Shown here piece by piece: positions 33,701 through 48,123 of a DNA stretch of 64,000 nucleotides. Origin of the DNA: Leptodactylus fallax (lineage: Eukaryota > Chordata > Amphibia > Anura > Leptodactylidae); contig CAMRHE010001069.1 in the NCBI GenBank assembly GCA_947044405.1, positions 124,001 to 188,000 on the forward strand. Direction: 5' to 3'. The position numbers were made by a program, and so were the translations under genes. Below the pieces are notes generated by a model that worked only from the letters and a program-made list of their open reading frames with translations, searched no databases and was not told the origin of the DNA. Each line of letters opens with the position of its first letter. The first letter of the stretch is position 1.

Positions 33701-36700
33701 CAGGACAGATCCTCTATATACTACACCACACAGGGGAGAGGACAGATCCTCTATATACTACACCACACAGGAGAGAGGACAGATCCTCTATATACTACAC
33801 CACACAGGAGAGAGGACAGATCCTCTATATACTACACCACACAGGGGAGAGGACAGATCCTCTATATACTACACCGCACAGGAGAGAGGACAGATCCTCT
33901 ATATACTACACCACACAGGACAGATCCTATATATACTACACCACACAGGAGAGAGGACAGATCCTCTATATACTACACCACACAGGAGAGAGGACAGATC
34001 CCCTATATACTACACCACACAGGAGAGATCCTCTATATACTACACCACACAGGAGAGAGGAGAGATCCTCTATATACTACACAACACAGGAGAGATCCTC
34101 TATATACTACACCACACAGGAGAGCGGACAGATCCTCTATATACTACACCACACAGGACAGATCCTCTATATACTACACCACACAGGAGAGCGGACAGAT
34201 CCTCTATATACTACACCACACAGGACAGATCCTCTATATACTACACCACACAGGAGAGAGGACAGATCCTCTATATACTACATCGCACAGGAGAGAGGAC
34301 AGATCCTCTATATACTGCACCACACAGGAGAGAGGACAGATCCTCTATATACTACACCACACAGGAGAGAGGACAGATCCTCTATATACTACACCACACA
34401 GGAGAGAGGACAGATCCTCTATATACTACACCACACAGGAGAGAGGACAGATCCTCTATATACTACACCACACAGGAGAGAGGACAGATCCTCTATATAC
34501 TACACCACACAGGAGAGGGGACAGATCCTCTATATACTACACCACGCAGGAGAGAGGACAGATCCTCTACATACTACACCACACAGGAGAGAGGACAGAT
34601 CCCCTATATACTACACCACACAGGAGAGAGGACAGATCCTCTATATACTACACCACACAGGAGAGAGGACAGATCCTGTATATACTACACCGCACAGGAC
34701 AGATCCTCTATATACTACACCACACAGGAGAGAGGACAGATCCTCTATATACTACACCGCACAGGAGAGAGGACACATCCTCTATATACTACACCACACA
34801 GGAGAGATCCTCTATATACTACACCACACAGGAGAGAGGAGAGATCCTCTATATACTACACCACACAGGACAGATCCTCTATATACTACACCACACAGGA
34901 GAGCGGACAGATCCTCTATATACTACACCACACAGGACAGATCCTCTATATACTACACCACACAGGAGAGAGGACAGATCCTCTATATACTACACCGCAC
35001 AGGAGAGAGGACAGATCCTCTATATACTACACCACACAGGAGAGAGGACAGATCCTCTATATACTACACCACACAGGAGAGAGGACAGATCCTCTATATA
35101 CTACACAACGCAGGAGAGAGGACAGATCCTCTATATACTACACCACACAGGAGAGGGGACAGATCCTCTGTATACTACACCACGCAGGAGAGAGGACAGA
35201 TCCTCTATATACTACACCACACAGGAGAGAGAGGACAGATCCTCTATATACTACACCATACAGGAGAGAGAGGACAGATCCTCTATATACTCCACCGCAC
35301 AGGAGAGAGGACAGATCCTCTATATACTACACCACACAGGAGAGAGGACAGATCCTCTATATACTACACCACACAGGAGAGATCCTCTATATACTACACC
35401 ACACAGGAGAGAGGACAGATCCTCTATATACTACACCACACAGGAGAGAGGACAGATCCCCTATATACTACACCGCACAGGAGAGATCCTCTATATACTA
35501 CACCACACAGGAGAGAGGACAGATCCTCTATATACTACACCACACAGGAGAGAGGACAGATCCTGTATATACTACACCGCACAGGACAGATCCTCTATAT
35601 ACTACACCGCACAGGAGAGAGGACAGATCCTCTATATACTACACCGCACAGGAGAGAGGACACATCCTCTATATACTACACCACACAGGAGAGGACAGAT
35701 CCTCTATATACTACACCCCACAGGAGAGAGGACAGATCCTCTATATACTACACCGCACAGGAGAGAGGACAGATCCTCTATATACTACACCACACAGGAG
35801 AGAGGACAGATCCTCTATATACTACACCACACAGGAGAGAGGACAGATCCTCTATATACTACAGCACACAGGACAGATCCTCTATATACTACACCGCACA
35901 GGAGAGAGGACAGATCCTCTATATACTACACCACACAGGACAGAGGACAGATCCTCTATATACTACACAGCACAGGACAGATCCTCTATATACTACACCA
36001 CACAGGAGAGAGGACAGATCCTCTATATACTACACCACACAGGAGAGAGGACAGATCCCCTATATACTACACCGCACAGGAGAGATCCTCTATATACTAC
36101 ACCACACAGGAGAGAGGACAGATCCTCTATATACTACACCACACAGGAGAGAGGACAGATCCTGTATATACTACACCGCACAGGACAGATCCTCTATATA
36201 CTACACCGCACAGGAGAGAGGACAGATCCTCTATATATTACACCGCACAGGAGAGAGGACACATCCTCTATATACTACACCACACAGGAGAGGACAGATC
36301 CTCTATATACTACACCACACAGGAGAGAGGAGAGATCCTCCTATATACTACACCCCACAGGAGAGAGGACAGATCCTCTATATACTACACCGCACAGGAG
36401 AGAGGACAGATCCTCTATATACTACACCACACAGGAGAGAGGACAGATCCTCTATATACTACACCACACAGGACAGATCCTATATATACTACACCACACA
36501 GGAGAGAGGACAGATCCTCTATATACTACACCACACAGGAGAGAGGACAGATCCCCTATATACTACACCACACAGGAGAGATCCTCTATATACTACACCA
36601 CACAGGAGAGAGGAGAGATCCTCTATATACTACACCACACAGGAGAGATCCTCTATATACTACACCACACAGGAGAGCGGACAGATCCTCTATATACTAC

Positions 36701-39700
36701 ACCACACAGGACAGATCCTCTATATACTACACCACACAGGAGAGCAGACAGATCCTCTATATACTACACCACACAGGACAGATCCTCTATATACTACACC
36801 ACACAGGAGAGAGGACAGATCCTCTATATACTACATCGCACAGAAGAGAGGACAGATCCTCTATATACTACACCACACAGGAGAGAGGACAGATCCTCTA
36901 TATACTACACCACACAGGAGAGAGGACAGATCCTCTATATACTACACCACACAGGAGAGAGGACAGATCCTCTATATACTACACCACACAGGAGAGAGGA
37001 CAGATCCTCTATATACTACACCACACAGGAGAGAGGACAGATCCTCTATATACTACACCACACAGGAGAGGGGACAGATCCTCTATATACTACACCACGC
37101 AGGAGAGAGGACAGGACCTCCTACATACTACACCACACAGGAGAGAGGACAGATCCCCTATATACTACACCGCACAGGAGAGATCCTCTATATACTACAC
37201 CACACAGGAGAGAGGACAGATCCTCTATATACTACACCACACAGGAGAGAGGACAGATCCCCTGTATATACTACACCGCACAGGACAGATCCTCTATATA
37301 CTACACCACACAGGAGAGAGGACAGATCCTCTATATACTACACCGCACAGGAGAGAGGACACATCCTCTATATACTACACCACACAGGAGAGATCCTCTA
37401 TATACTACACCACACAGGAGAGAGGAGAGATCCTCTATATACTACACCACACAGGAGAGATCCTCTATATACTACACCACACAGGAGAGCGGACAGATCC
37501 TCTATATACTACACCACACAGGACAGATCCTCTATATACTACACCACACAGGAGAGCGGACAGATCCTCTATATACTACACCACACAGGACAGATCCTCT
37601 ATATACTACACCACACAGGAGAGAGGACAGATCCTCTATATACTACACCGCACAGGAGAGAGGACAGATCCTCTATATACTACACCACACAGGAGAGAGG
37701 ACAGATCCTCTATATACTACACCACACAGGAGAGAGGACAGATCCTCTATATACTACACCACGTAGGAGAGAGGACAGATCCTCTATATTCTACACCACG
37801 CAGGAGAGAGGACAGATCCTCTATATACTACACCACACAGGAGAGAGAGGACAGATCCTCTATATACTACACCACACAGGAGAGAGAGGACAGATCCCCT
37901 ATATACTACACCGCACAGGAGAGATCCTCTATATACTACACCACACAGGAGAGAGGACAGATCCTCTATATACTACACCACACAGGAGAGAGGACAGATC
38001 CTGTATATACTACACCGCACAGGACAGATCCTCTATATACTACACCGCACAGGAGAGAGGACAGATCCTCTATATACTACACCGCACAGGAGAGAGGACA
38101 CATCCTCTATATACTACACCACACAGGAGAGGACAGATCCTCTATATACTACACCCCACAGGAGAGAGGACAGATCCTCTATATACTACACCGCACAGGA
38201 GAGAGGACAGATCCTCTATATACTACACCACACAGGAGAGAGGACAGATCCTCTATATACTACACAGCACAGGAGAGAGGACAGATCCTCTATATACTAC
38301 ACCGCACAGGAGAGAGGACAGATCCTCTATATACTACACCACACAGGAGAGAGGACAGATCCTCTATATACTACACCACACAGGAGAGATCCTCTATATA
38401 CTACACCACACAGGAGAGAGGACAGATCCTCTATATAATACACCACACAGGAGAGAGGACGACCCTCTATATACTACACCACACAGGAGAGAGGACAGAT
38501 CCTCTATATAATACACCACACAGGAGAGCCGACAGATCCTCTATATACTACACCGCACAGGAGAGAGGACAGATCCTCTATATACTACACCACACAGGAC
38601 AGATCCTCTATATACTACACCACACAGGAGAGAGGACAGATCCTCTATATACTACACCACACAGGAGAGAGGACAGATCCTCTATATACTACACCACACA
38701 GGTGAGAGGACAGATCCTCTGTATACTACACCACACAGGAGAGAGGACAGATCCTCTATATACTACACCACACAGGAGAGATCCTCTATATACTACACCA
38801 CACAGGAGAGAGGACAGATCCTCTATATACTACACCACACAGGAGAGAGGACAGACCCTCTATATACTACACCACACAGGAGAGCCGACAGATCCTCTAT
38901 ATACTACACCACACAGGAGAGAGGACAGACCCTCTATATACTACACCACGCAGGAGAGAGGACAGATCCTCTATATACTACACCGCACAGGAGAGAGGAC
39001 AGATCCTCTATATACTACACCACACAGGAGAGAGGACAGATCCTCTATATACTACACAGCACAGGAGAGAGGACAGATCCTCTATGTACTACACCGCACA
39101 GGAGAGAGGACAGATCCTCTATATACTACACCACACAGGAGAGAGGACAGATCCTCTATATACTACACCACACAGGAGAGATCCTCTATATACTACACCA
39201 CACAGGAGAGAGGACAGATCCTCTATATACTACACCACACAGGAGAGAGGACAGACCCTCTATATACTACACCACACAGGAGAGAGGACAGATCCTCTAT
39301 ATACTACACCACACAGGAGAGCCGACAGATCCTCTATATACTACACCGCACAGGAGAGAGGACAGATCCTCTATATACTACACCACACAGGAGAGAGGAC
39401 AGATCCTCTATATACTACACCACACAGGACAGATCCTCTATATACTACACCACACAGGAGAGAGGACAGATCCTCTATATACTACTCCACACAGGAGAGA
39501 GGACAGACCCTCTATATACTACACCACACAGGAGAGAGGACAGATCCTCTATATACTACACCACACAGGAGAGCCGACAGATCCTCTATATACTACACCG
39601 CACAGGAGAGAGGACAGATCCTCTATATACTACACCACACAGGAGAGAGGACAGATCCTCTATATACTACACCACACAGGACAGATCCTCTATATACTAC

Positions 39701-42700
39701 ACCACACAGGAGAGCGGACAGATCCTCTATATACTACACCACACAGGACAGATCCTCTATATACTACACCACACAGGAGAGAGGACAGATCCTCTATATA
39801 CTACACCGCACAGGAGAGAGGACAGATCCTCTATATACTACACCACACAGGAGAGAGGACAGATCCTCTATATACTACACCACACAGGAGAGAGGACAGA
39901 TCCTCTATATACTACACCACGTAGGAGAGAGGACAGATCCTCTATATACTACACCACACAGGAGAGGGGACAGATCCTCTGTATACTACACCACGCAGGA
40001 GAGAGGACAGATCCTCTATATACTACACCACACAGGAGAGAGAGGACAGATCCTCTATATACTACACCATACAGGAGAGAGAGGACAGGTCCTCTATATA
40101 CTCCACCGCACAGGAGAGAGGACAGATCCTCTATATACTACACCACACAGGAGAGAGGACAGATCCTCTATATACTACACCACACAGGAGAGATCCTCTA
40201 TATACTACACCACACAGGAGAGAGGACAGATCCTCTATATACTACACCACACAGGAGAGAGGACAGATCCCCTATATACTACACCGCACAGGAGAGATCC
40301 TCTATATACTACACCACACAGGAGAGAGGACAGATCCTCTATATACTACACCACACAGGAGAGAGGACAGATCCTGTATATACTACACCGCACAGGACAG
40401 ATCCTCTATATACTACACCGCACAGGAGAGAGGACAGATCCTCTATATACTACACCGCACAGGAGAGAGGACACATCCTCTATATACTACACCACACAGG
40501 AGAGGACAGATCCTCTATATACTACACCCCACAGGAGAGAGGACACATCCTCTATATACTACACCGCACAGGAGAGAGGACAGATCCTCTATATACTACA
40601 CCACACAGGAGAGAGGACAGATCCTCTATATACTACACAGCACAGGAGAGAGGACAGATCCTCTATATACTACACCGCACAGGAGAGAGGACAGATCCTC
40701 TATATACTACACCACACAGGAGAGAGGACAGATCCTCTATATACTACACCACACAGGAGAGATCCTCTATATACTACACCACACAGGAGAGAGGACAGAT
40801 CCTCTATATACTACACCACACAGGAGAGAGGACAGACCCTCTATATACTACACCACACAGGAGAGAGGACAGATCCTCTATATAATACACCACACAGGAG
40901 ATCCGACAGATCCTCTATATACTACACCGCACAGGAGAGAGGACAGATCCTCTATATACTACACCACACAGGACAGATCCTCTATATACTACACCACACA
41001 GGAGAGAGGACAGATCCTCTATATACTACACCACACAGGAGAGAGGACAGATCCTCTATATACTACACCGCACAGGAGAGAGGACAGATCCTCTATATAC
41101 TACACCACACAGGAGAGAGGACAGATCCTCTATATACTACACCACACAGGAGAGAGGACAGATCCTCTATATACTACACCACACAGGAGAGATCCTCTAT
41201 ATACTACACCATACAGGAGAGAGGACAGATCCTCTATATACTACACCACACAGGAGAGAGGACAGACACTCTATATACTACACCACACAGGAGAGCCGAC
41301 AGATCCTCTATATGCTACACCACACAGGAGAGAGGACAGACCCTCTATATACTACACCACGCAGGAGAGAGGACAGATCCTCTATATACTACACCGCACA
41401 GGAGAGAGGACAGATCCTCTATATACTACACCACACAGGAGAGAGGACAGATCCTCTATATACTACACAGCACAGGAGAGAGGACAGATCCTCTATATAC
41501 TACACCGCACAGGAGAGAGGACAGATCCTCTATATACTACACCACACAGGAGAGAGGACAGATCCTCTATATACTACACCACACAGGAGAGATCCTCTAT
41601 ATACTACACCACACAGGAGAGAGGACAGATCCTCTATATACTACACCACACAGGAGAGAGGACAGACCCTCTATATACTACACCACACAGGAGAGAGGAC
41701 AGATCCTCTATATACTACACCACACAGGAGAGCCGACAGATCCTCTATATACTACACCGCACAGGAGAGAGGACAGATCCTCTATATACTACACCACACA
41801 GGAGAGAGGACAGATCCTCTATATACTACACCACACAGGACAGATCCTCTATATACTACACCACACAGGACAGATCCTCTATATACTACACCACACAGGA
41901 GAGAGGACAGATCCTCTATATACTACACCACACAGGAGAGAGGACAGATCCTCTATATACTACACCGCACAGGAGAGAGGACAGATCCTCTATATACTAC
42001 ACCACACAGGAGAGAGCCTCTATATACTACACCACACAGGAGAGAGGACAGATCCTCTATATACTACACCACACAGGAGAGAGGACAGACCCTCTATATA
42101 CTACACCACACAGGAGAGCCGACAGATCCTCTATATACTACACCACACAGGAGAGAGGACAGACCCTCTATATACTACACCACACAGGAGAGAGGACAGA
42201 TTCTCTATATACTACACCACACAGGAGAGAGGACAGATCCTCTATATACTACACCACACAGGAGAGAGGACAGATCCTCTATATACTACACCACACAGGA
42301 GAGAGGACAGATCCTCTATATACTACACCACACAGGAGAGAGGACAGAGAGAGAACAGATCCTCTATATACTACACCGCACAAGAGAGAGGACAGATCCT
42401 CTATATACTACACCACACAGGAGAGAGGACAGAGAGAGAACAGATCCTCTATATACTACACCGCACAAGAGAGAGGACAGATCCTCTATATACTACACCA
42501 CACAGGAGAGAGAACAGATCCTCTATATACTACACCACACAGGAGAGAGGACAGATCCTCTATATACTACACCACACAGGAGAGAGGACAGATCCTCTAT
42601 ATACTACACCACACAGGAGAGAGGACAGATCCTCTATATACTACACCGCACAGGAGAGAGAACAGATCCTCTATATACTACACCACACAGGAGAGAGGAC

Positions 42701-42824
42701 AGATCCTCTATATACTACACCGCACAGGAGAGAGGACAGATCCTCTATATACTACACCACACAGGAGAGAGGACAGATCCTCTATATACTACACCACAAA
42801 GGAGAACTGACAGATCCTCTATAG
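30766..42824. repeat. 12-kb satellite array with a 37-bp unit
   Basis: The unit is GGAGAGAGGACAGATCCTCT plus ATATACTACACCACACA (37 bp), repeated about 340 times head to tail with one orientation. Common length variants are 30 bp (loss of GAGAGAG or GAGAGGA), 39 bp (extra GA), and 35 bp. Frequent base variants are ACCGCACA, CTGTATATAC, ACCACGCAGG, GAGCGGACAG, GAGCCGACAG and ATATAATACACC. The left edge is decayed (30766-30800) and the right edge ends GAACTGACAGATCCTCTATA. Most units lack TAA, TAG and TGA on the plus strand. Since 37 is not a multiple of three, every plus frame cycles through all phases and stays open for kilobases (up to 3377 residues). The minus strand is closed by stops in every unit. 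I do not call these frames genes. Confidence 0.96.
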
Positions 42825-43560
42825 CTGCATTATACGTTCATCTCTGTCATTGTTTTCCACTTAATTGCCAATCTGAGATATTGGTGCAGTCATCTATTAT
42901 GGTCCTACTATATAAATCAACCCTGGGACTTTACACAACATTAAAATAGTAATCAATGCAGAAATCCTGGTAATTCCAATTTACATTTTATGCAACTACA
43001 TGTACAGTCTCTTTTCAATATATGTATATCTTGTAGTTGGTTATGAAAGGGTGTAGCTGTTGGTTATGACATTATGTAGAGTGACTGTTCTGAATATACG
43101 CAGTATATCACAGTCATGTAATATAGCAGCCTCTCATTTCTGAGTTAATTAGAAGGTTTATTGCAGGCGCTCTCGGCAATGTGCAGTAGTCGGGCTGAGG
43201 TTTATATACAGCAGTTCTTGTAGTGTTTTCATTTACATTTAGTTCTTTTATACCCATCAGATGTCGCTGCAGCCATCCTGCACCTGTGCCCAGAGTGATG
43301 CCAGTCAAATACTAACTAGGATCTGTTCGTCATCATATTTGTCAGATCTGTTATCCTTTGCTTTACTATTGTGCTCTCCAGGCATTGTTTTTACTCTGCA
43401 ACCGATCATCCGAGATAAACACAAAATGCCATCATCATTGTGACTGATTGATTGATGCCCATAGCTGACAGCTTGTCTCATCCAGATATAACATTAACAA
43501 TCTGCTAAACACTCTCAGCATATACTGTACTTTACTAGTATGACAGAAATGTATGAAAAG
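42825..43560. other. Apparently single-copy stretch
   Basis: No transposon end recognised. 43120-43500 (GCAGGCGCTCTCGGCAATG, GATGTCGCTGCAGCCATCC) looks single-copy. No frame shows a domain. Confidence 0.35.
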
Positions 43561-43599
43561 GAAAAGATAGATGAAAGATAGACAACTAGATATATAGAT

Positions 43600-43647
<48 letters not shown>

Positions 43648-43651
43648 TGAC

Positions 43652-43682
<31 letters not shown>

Positions 43683-43738
43683 TAGGAGATAGATAGATAG
43701 ATATGAGATAGATAGATAGATAGATAGATAGATATGAC

Positions 43739-43773
<35 letters not shown>

Positions 43774-43855
43774 TAGGAGATAGATAGATAGATGGAAAGA
43801 TATGAGATGGGGTAGATAGATAGATAGATAGATAGATAGATATTGTAGATAGAAC

Positions 43856-43890
<35 letters not shown>

Positions 43891-43968
43891 TTGTAGATAG
43901 AACATAGATAGATAGATATGAGATAGATGATAGATAGATATGAGATAGATAGATATTGTAGGAAGAAC

Positions 43969-44014
<46 letters not shown>

Positions 44015-44027
44015 CGATAGATTTATA
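43561..44027. repeat. GATA microsatellite with higher-order interruptions
   Basis: GATA runs are interrupted by recurrent words GATATGACATAG, GATATAGGAGATAG and TATTGTAGATAGAACATAG, each present two or three times. Segments of the microsatellite have therefore been duplicated as blocks. Minus-strand frames of YLSIYLSI type are products of the repeat. Confidence 0.96.
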
Positions 44028-44099
44028 TGGATACATCATTCAGATTGAAATCGGTCTGAATTTCTAAATATTTTAGATTCAGGCTAAATCTCAGTCATT

Positions 44100-44440
44100 G
44101 AAAATAGGTCATTGACCTACTTCCAATGAGTGAGAGTAACCAATCTAATCCAGGCAGTGACCGCTGAAACTGATTACAGCTGTCATTGGCTGGTTTTGAT
44201 CATGTGTTCTGGGAGTTAACTCTAGATCACTGAAACTAGGGCATTGACCTAGTTTTAGTGACCGAGAGTAACCTCCAATGACATCTGTAACTTAAATATA
44301 TAGTTGTCATTGGCTGGTTTAGATCATGTGATCCAAGTGTAACCTTCCAGACCATATGATCTAAACCAGTCAATCGCAGCTGTAAGCAGATTACAGTTGT
44401 CATTGGCTGTTTAGATCGATTTCTGTCGGTCATTAAAAGT
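44100..44440. repeat. Diverged 134-bp tandem and inverted repeat
   Basis: GTCATTGACCTACTTCCAAT (44108) and GCATTGACCTAGTTTTAGTG (44242) begin two copies 134 bp apart. GTCATTGGCTGGTTTTGATC recurs at 44179, 44307 and 44398. The reverse complement lies at 44346-44372 (GATCTAAACCAGTCAATC), so one copy is inverted. Confidence 0.65.
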
Positions 44441-46041
44441 AAGTAAATGGCCAAGAGTTACGCCACATACATCAAAACAGTCATGTGATGGCTATTTTTG
44501 TTAGACTGTCATTCAGTCATTTGTAGGACACATTGATTTCATTGTGTCTATTCACAAGGCCGCCTTTTTGATAGCCCATTTTAACAGACTATCAAAAGAT
44601 AGGACATGTTGTATTTTTATCTTTTGTCATGGTTTCCTCATTAAACTTAAGTCTATGAGATGATCAAGGGAAGTAAAACTGAAGTGAAAAACCAGACCAT
44701 TTGTCCATTTTCCATAGTTACTTTTTCTGTGTTGGTTTGAATGTAGCCCTACTACTTGGACTTTTTTGGAAAAGCGTATAATACCATGTGTCCAAAAAGT
44801 TAGGGCAGTCTTGATTTGGACAAAATATAATCCGAACCGAATTTGGAAGATTTACTCATCTCTAATAGATAAATATGACTTAGTAGGACACCAGTATTTA
44901 AGGAGCACAGGTAGGTCGACGCTCATTGCATGCTTTGCATTGGGACCCGGGAACATCAAGTTAGGCCCATGTGCTATGCAGCCTACAATCCAATAGTAAT
45001 TAGAAGCCATAACATGTGTTAGTTCAGTTCTTCACATGTAAACTAATAGAAAGCTACTCTTAGGTTGACTTACTTACTGGCTACACATATGGTAGCCCCC
45101 GATACCAACTACCTACAAACTTATCAAAAAATTTTACCAGTTCCCGGTAAATGGGAAAATAAGAAATAGATGCACCACATTCCAGTATAAAATTATATAT
45201 ACACATCATATCATATCTTTATACTGTGATCTTATCTGTGTTTTCCTATCAAAAAATGGCTACCTCAAAAATATCAAAAATATTTTTGTTCTCTGTATTT
45301 GCCTGTTTGGTTGTGTTCAGACTCAGTGAAATGACATCTCTTGGATTGCAATCTTGTCCTTTAAATGGATAATATTCAACAAGACCTTAGCAGATGGTTC
45401 GCATTACAGTTATCACTTTGTTGTAAACTGAATTTAATTAAAAGGAATAAAGTTCCAAGAATTAATTATGTTCTCAATATGATCATTTTTCCACCGTACT
45501 GTACTTAAGAGCTGTAGAGCGCAGATTTTGTCCTTTGTCTTTTTTTAAATTTTTTTTTTTTTTTAAAGATTTTGAATGTATTTGCCTTTTTGAACATTTG
45601 TACTTTTTGTTTTTGAGGGCTTTTATTATGGTAAAAAATATTACATGTGTATTTATGTGTTTGGATGGGTTGAGGTTGCTCTGTGTTTTGCTTGATCTGC
45701 TTTCTCTGATATGCCTGCTTGTGAAGCTTTAAGTTCAGAGCTCAGTGGGCGTTCTGTATATAATATAGCTGCTCTATCTCGCCCCTCTTTATTCTCAATG
45801 TGCTCACTGTTCTCACATGTAAACTATAAATATATATAAAAATATGTGTCTGTGTGTCCTGCCCACATACACTGATATGGTTGTGAGATAGTAGACACAA
45901 GGGAAAAAATGGTGGTGAGAAAATGAGAGAAGGGTGTTGTATTTTACAGTAAAAAAGCAATAGGTGTAATTTTTTATCTTGACAAGTTAGGGCGAAATAG
46001 ACAAAACTTTTTGGAGCACTCTTTGGTCACTTGACCATGGA
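44441..46041. other. No gene; one element end
   Basis: 44800-44870 carries CCGAACCGAATTTGG and TTACTCATCTCTA, a right end of the TAGAGATG family. The rest is AT-rich with no recognisable domain. Confidence 0.4.
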
Positions 46042-46049
46042 TTGGATAC

Positions 46050-46813
46050 TAAAGATAAGTGAAGCAGTTTGGACAGAACCAGATTCAACCCAAATTTTCT
46101 ACTTGAAACTTCTCGGGTTCACAATCCATTAATCACTATTATACTCTGGGGTCTCTTCAGACTCCAGAGTATAATAATTACAGATAGGCAAACTGACTCA
46201 TTCTGAGCAAGGTTCGAGACGAATATTCAAAATTGTTCTTTTTTTTAACGTCAATCACAGGCCTCAGTGGTGACCCCACCAGGAGGATGGCACAGATTGT
46301 CGGACACCATGAGGAGGCCCAGAAGGTGAGTAAAATTTTTTTTTTTTTATTCTTGCCACCTCCACTGGGCCTAAAGAGACTCAAGAGTATAATGATTTGC
46401 CTTCTGGTTCTATCTGATCAAGTTTGGACTAAACTGAACCAGGGTCGCTTTGTTCAAGCACAGGATGAAACAAATCTTCTGGGGTTCTCTCTTCTTTAAT
46501 AATAATTAGTGGCCTAGTGGAGGAGCAGACAAAATAAAAAACAAAGATACTCACCTCTCCTGGGCATCTGGTCTCCTTCTCTGGCATTAAATTTCTCCCT
46601 GTGGACTCTTCTGACCTCTTCAGTCTTCTTCCAGTGTCTTCTCCAACATTAGTAGCGCCAGGATCATTGCTGAGGCCAGTAATTGTTCCTCATCAGTCAT
46701 GTGGAGAGCACAAAATTATGATACAAGGTCATCTGTTCAGGCCAATCCAAAACAGTAAAAAGAATCTCGTAAATATTTGCAAAACGAATCTCGCAAGGTT
46801 TTGCCCATCTCTG
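46050..46813. mobile_element. hAT-like composite, TAGAGATG family
   Basis: The left end is TAAAGATAAGTGAAGCAG and the right end is GGTTTTGCCCATCTCTG. Flanks TTGGATAC (46042-46049) and TTGGAGAC (46814-46821) match at seven of eight positions. Inside, a near-perfect hairpin (46137-46177) is followed by a GC-rich half core (CAATCACAGGCCTCAGTGG) ending in a plus-strand splice donor (46323-46335). A second decayed hairpin (46375-46510) and a minus-strand donor (46546-46556) with the other half core follow. No transposase. Confidence 0.75.
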
Positions 46814-46821
46814 TTGGAGAC

Positions 46822-47070
46822 CCAGAGTCCTAAAGCCCCATCTTGGCCAAATTGATTATTCTGTAGCCCTTTAGTACAGGGTATACTAATGTTCATTGAA
46901 CAGTGCGCTCATCTGTGCTTTGTTCATTTTATTCAATCTCTGAACAGTCCTCCAGCTGGTCATGTGATTGATAGACTTTTTTATGTAAGTCTATGAAATC
47001 CTGTATCTTATACTCTTACGGACTTACATAAAAATCTGTGACTTTTTGCTGGTTTGTGAATTGGCAGGTC
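46822..47070. other. No gene recognised
   Basis: Spacer before a tandem repeat. A small inverted repeat of the type ATCACATGA occurs in several places. Confidence 0.35.
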
Positions 47071-47318
47071 AGTATGGCGATCATATGACAAGCCAAAGGG
47101 ACCATTTGGAGGCTGAATAGTACAGCGATCACATGAATCGCCAAAGGGACCATTCAGAGGCTGAATAGTATGGTGATCACATGAGCAGCCAAAGGGACCA
47201 TTCAGAGGTTGAATAGTATATTGATCACATGATCAGCCAAAGGGACCATTTGGAGGCTGAATAGTATGGCGATCACATGACCAGTCAAAGGGTCCATTCA
47301 GAGGCTGAATGGTGCACT
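47071..47318. repeat. 48-bp tandem repeat, about 5 copies
   Basis: GATCACATGA starts at 47079 (one mismatch), 47127, 47175, 47223 and 47271, a constant 48-bp period. The unit also holds GCCAAAGGGACCATTCAGAG. Confidence 0.92.
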
Positions 47319-48123
47319 CGGTGAGTGAGAGCATCATTCACTTTACATTAGTATATCCTGTACTACAGAGCCATAGTATAATAAATTTGGTTAGAATGCA
47401 TCTTTAAGCCACATTGTTGGCATTGGAAACTCTACTGAAATTCCAATGGTGCTTTGCAGAAGTAAATCCAACAGAAAAAAATGGCAGCATCAGTCAATAT
47501 TCTAAACCTATGACATTACATCTAAGGTGGAAATGGGTGCCTCATGGAAGCAACGTAAAGGAGTGCCTATAGGAAAAGAGGAACACTACCTGCCGCCAAC
47601 TATGCCATGTGGAACTCCAGTTTTGGTTAACAGGTATATATGAGGGAATTGCTGTATAAGACTCACTGGTTAGCCTTCTCTTTAATTGATACTTTACAGT
47701 TCTGCATTGCCGTTTCAGTGTTTTGATGTATTTTCTATGTAAAACTTCAATTTACAAATAAAATAAACATGTAGATGTATCAGCTCAGTCCTTGTTAGAT
47801 ACGAGATAATCATCGCCAGTGCAATGGTGCAATAATATTGTTGGATCTCTCTCTTGTCTCAATCTGGTCTTTCATCTGTCGGCATGTTGGTGCCAGGTGG
47901 ATTTGCAGGCTCCTTGGTATGGTATATGTGTATTTCTCTATTCACTAGTAAACACTCATTACTTTTTGTTGTACAGTTATGCTAAGTATTGAATTATCAT
48001 TTTTATGCTAAATGATAATAAAATGTAACATAAATAGAACCAAAATATTTATTCAGATTCTATATTTTTTGGATTTTATTGTAATACAACTAAATTTGTA
48101 CAAAATATTGAGTTTTCCGAAGG
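47319..48123. other. No gene recognised
   Basis: AT-rich, ordinary. Nothing recognised on either strand. Confidence 0.4.

Noticed and set aside
30766..42824. C2H2 zinc-finger array, suggested by repeated HHTGER and HRTGER strings
   Set aside because: The resemblance to the TGEKP linker is superficial: there are no paired cysteines, and the 37-residue period does not fit the 28-residue finger repeat.
30766..42824. CRISPR array
   Set aside because: Repeats are contiguous with no unique spacers, no cas genes are present, and the surrounding DNA is vertebrate in character.
30658..42949. Giant plus-strand ORFs (up to 3377 residues) as a repeat-protein gene
   Set aside because: All three plus frames are open over the same DNA because the 37-bp unit lacks stop trinucleotides and its length is not a multiple of three. 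There is no non-repeat domain, no signal peptide and no promoter or splice evidence; frames end where a unit mutates to ATATAATAC.
43435..44039. Minus-strand ORFs rich in YLSIYLSI, possible membrane protein
   Set aside because: Translation of a GATA microsatellite; hydrophobicity is a product of the repeat.
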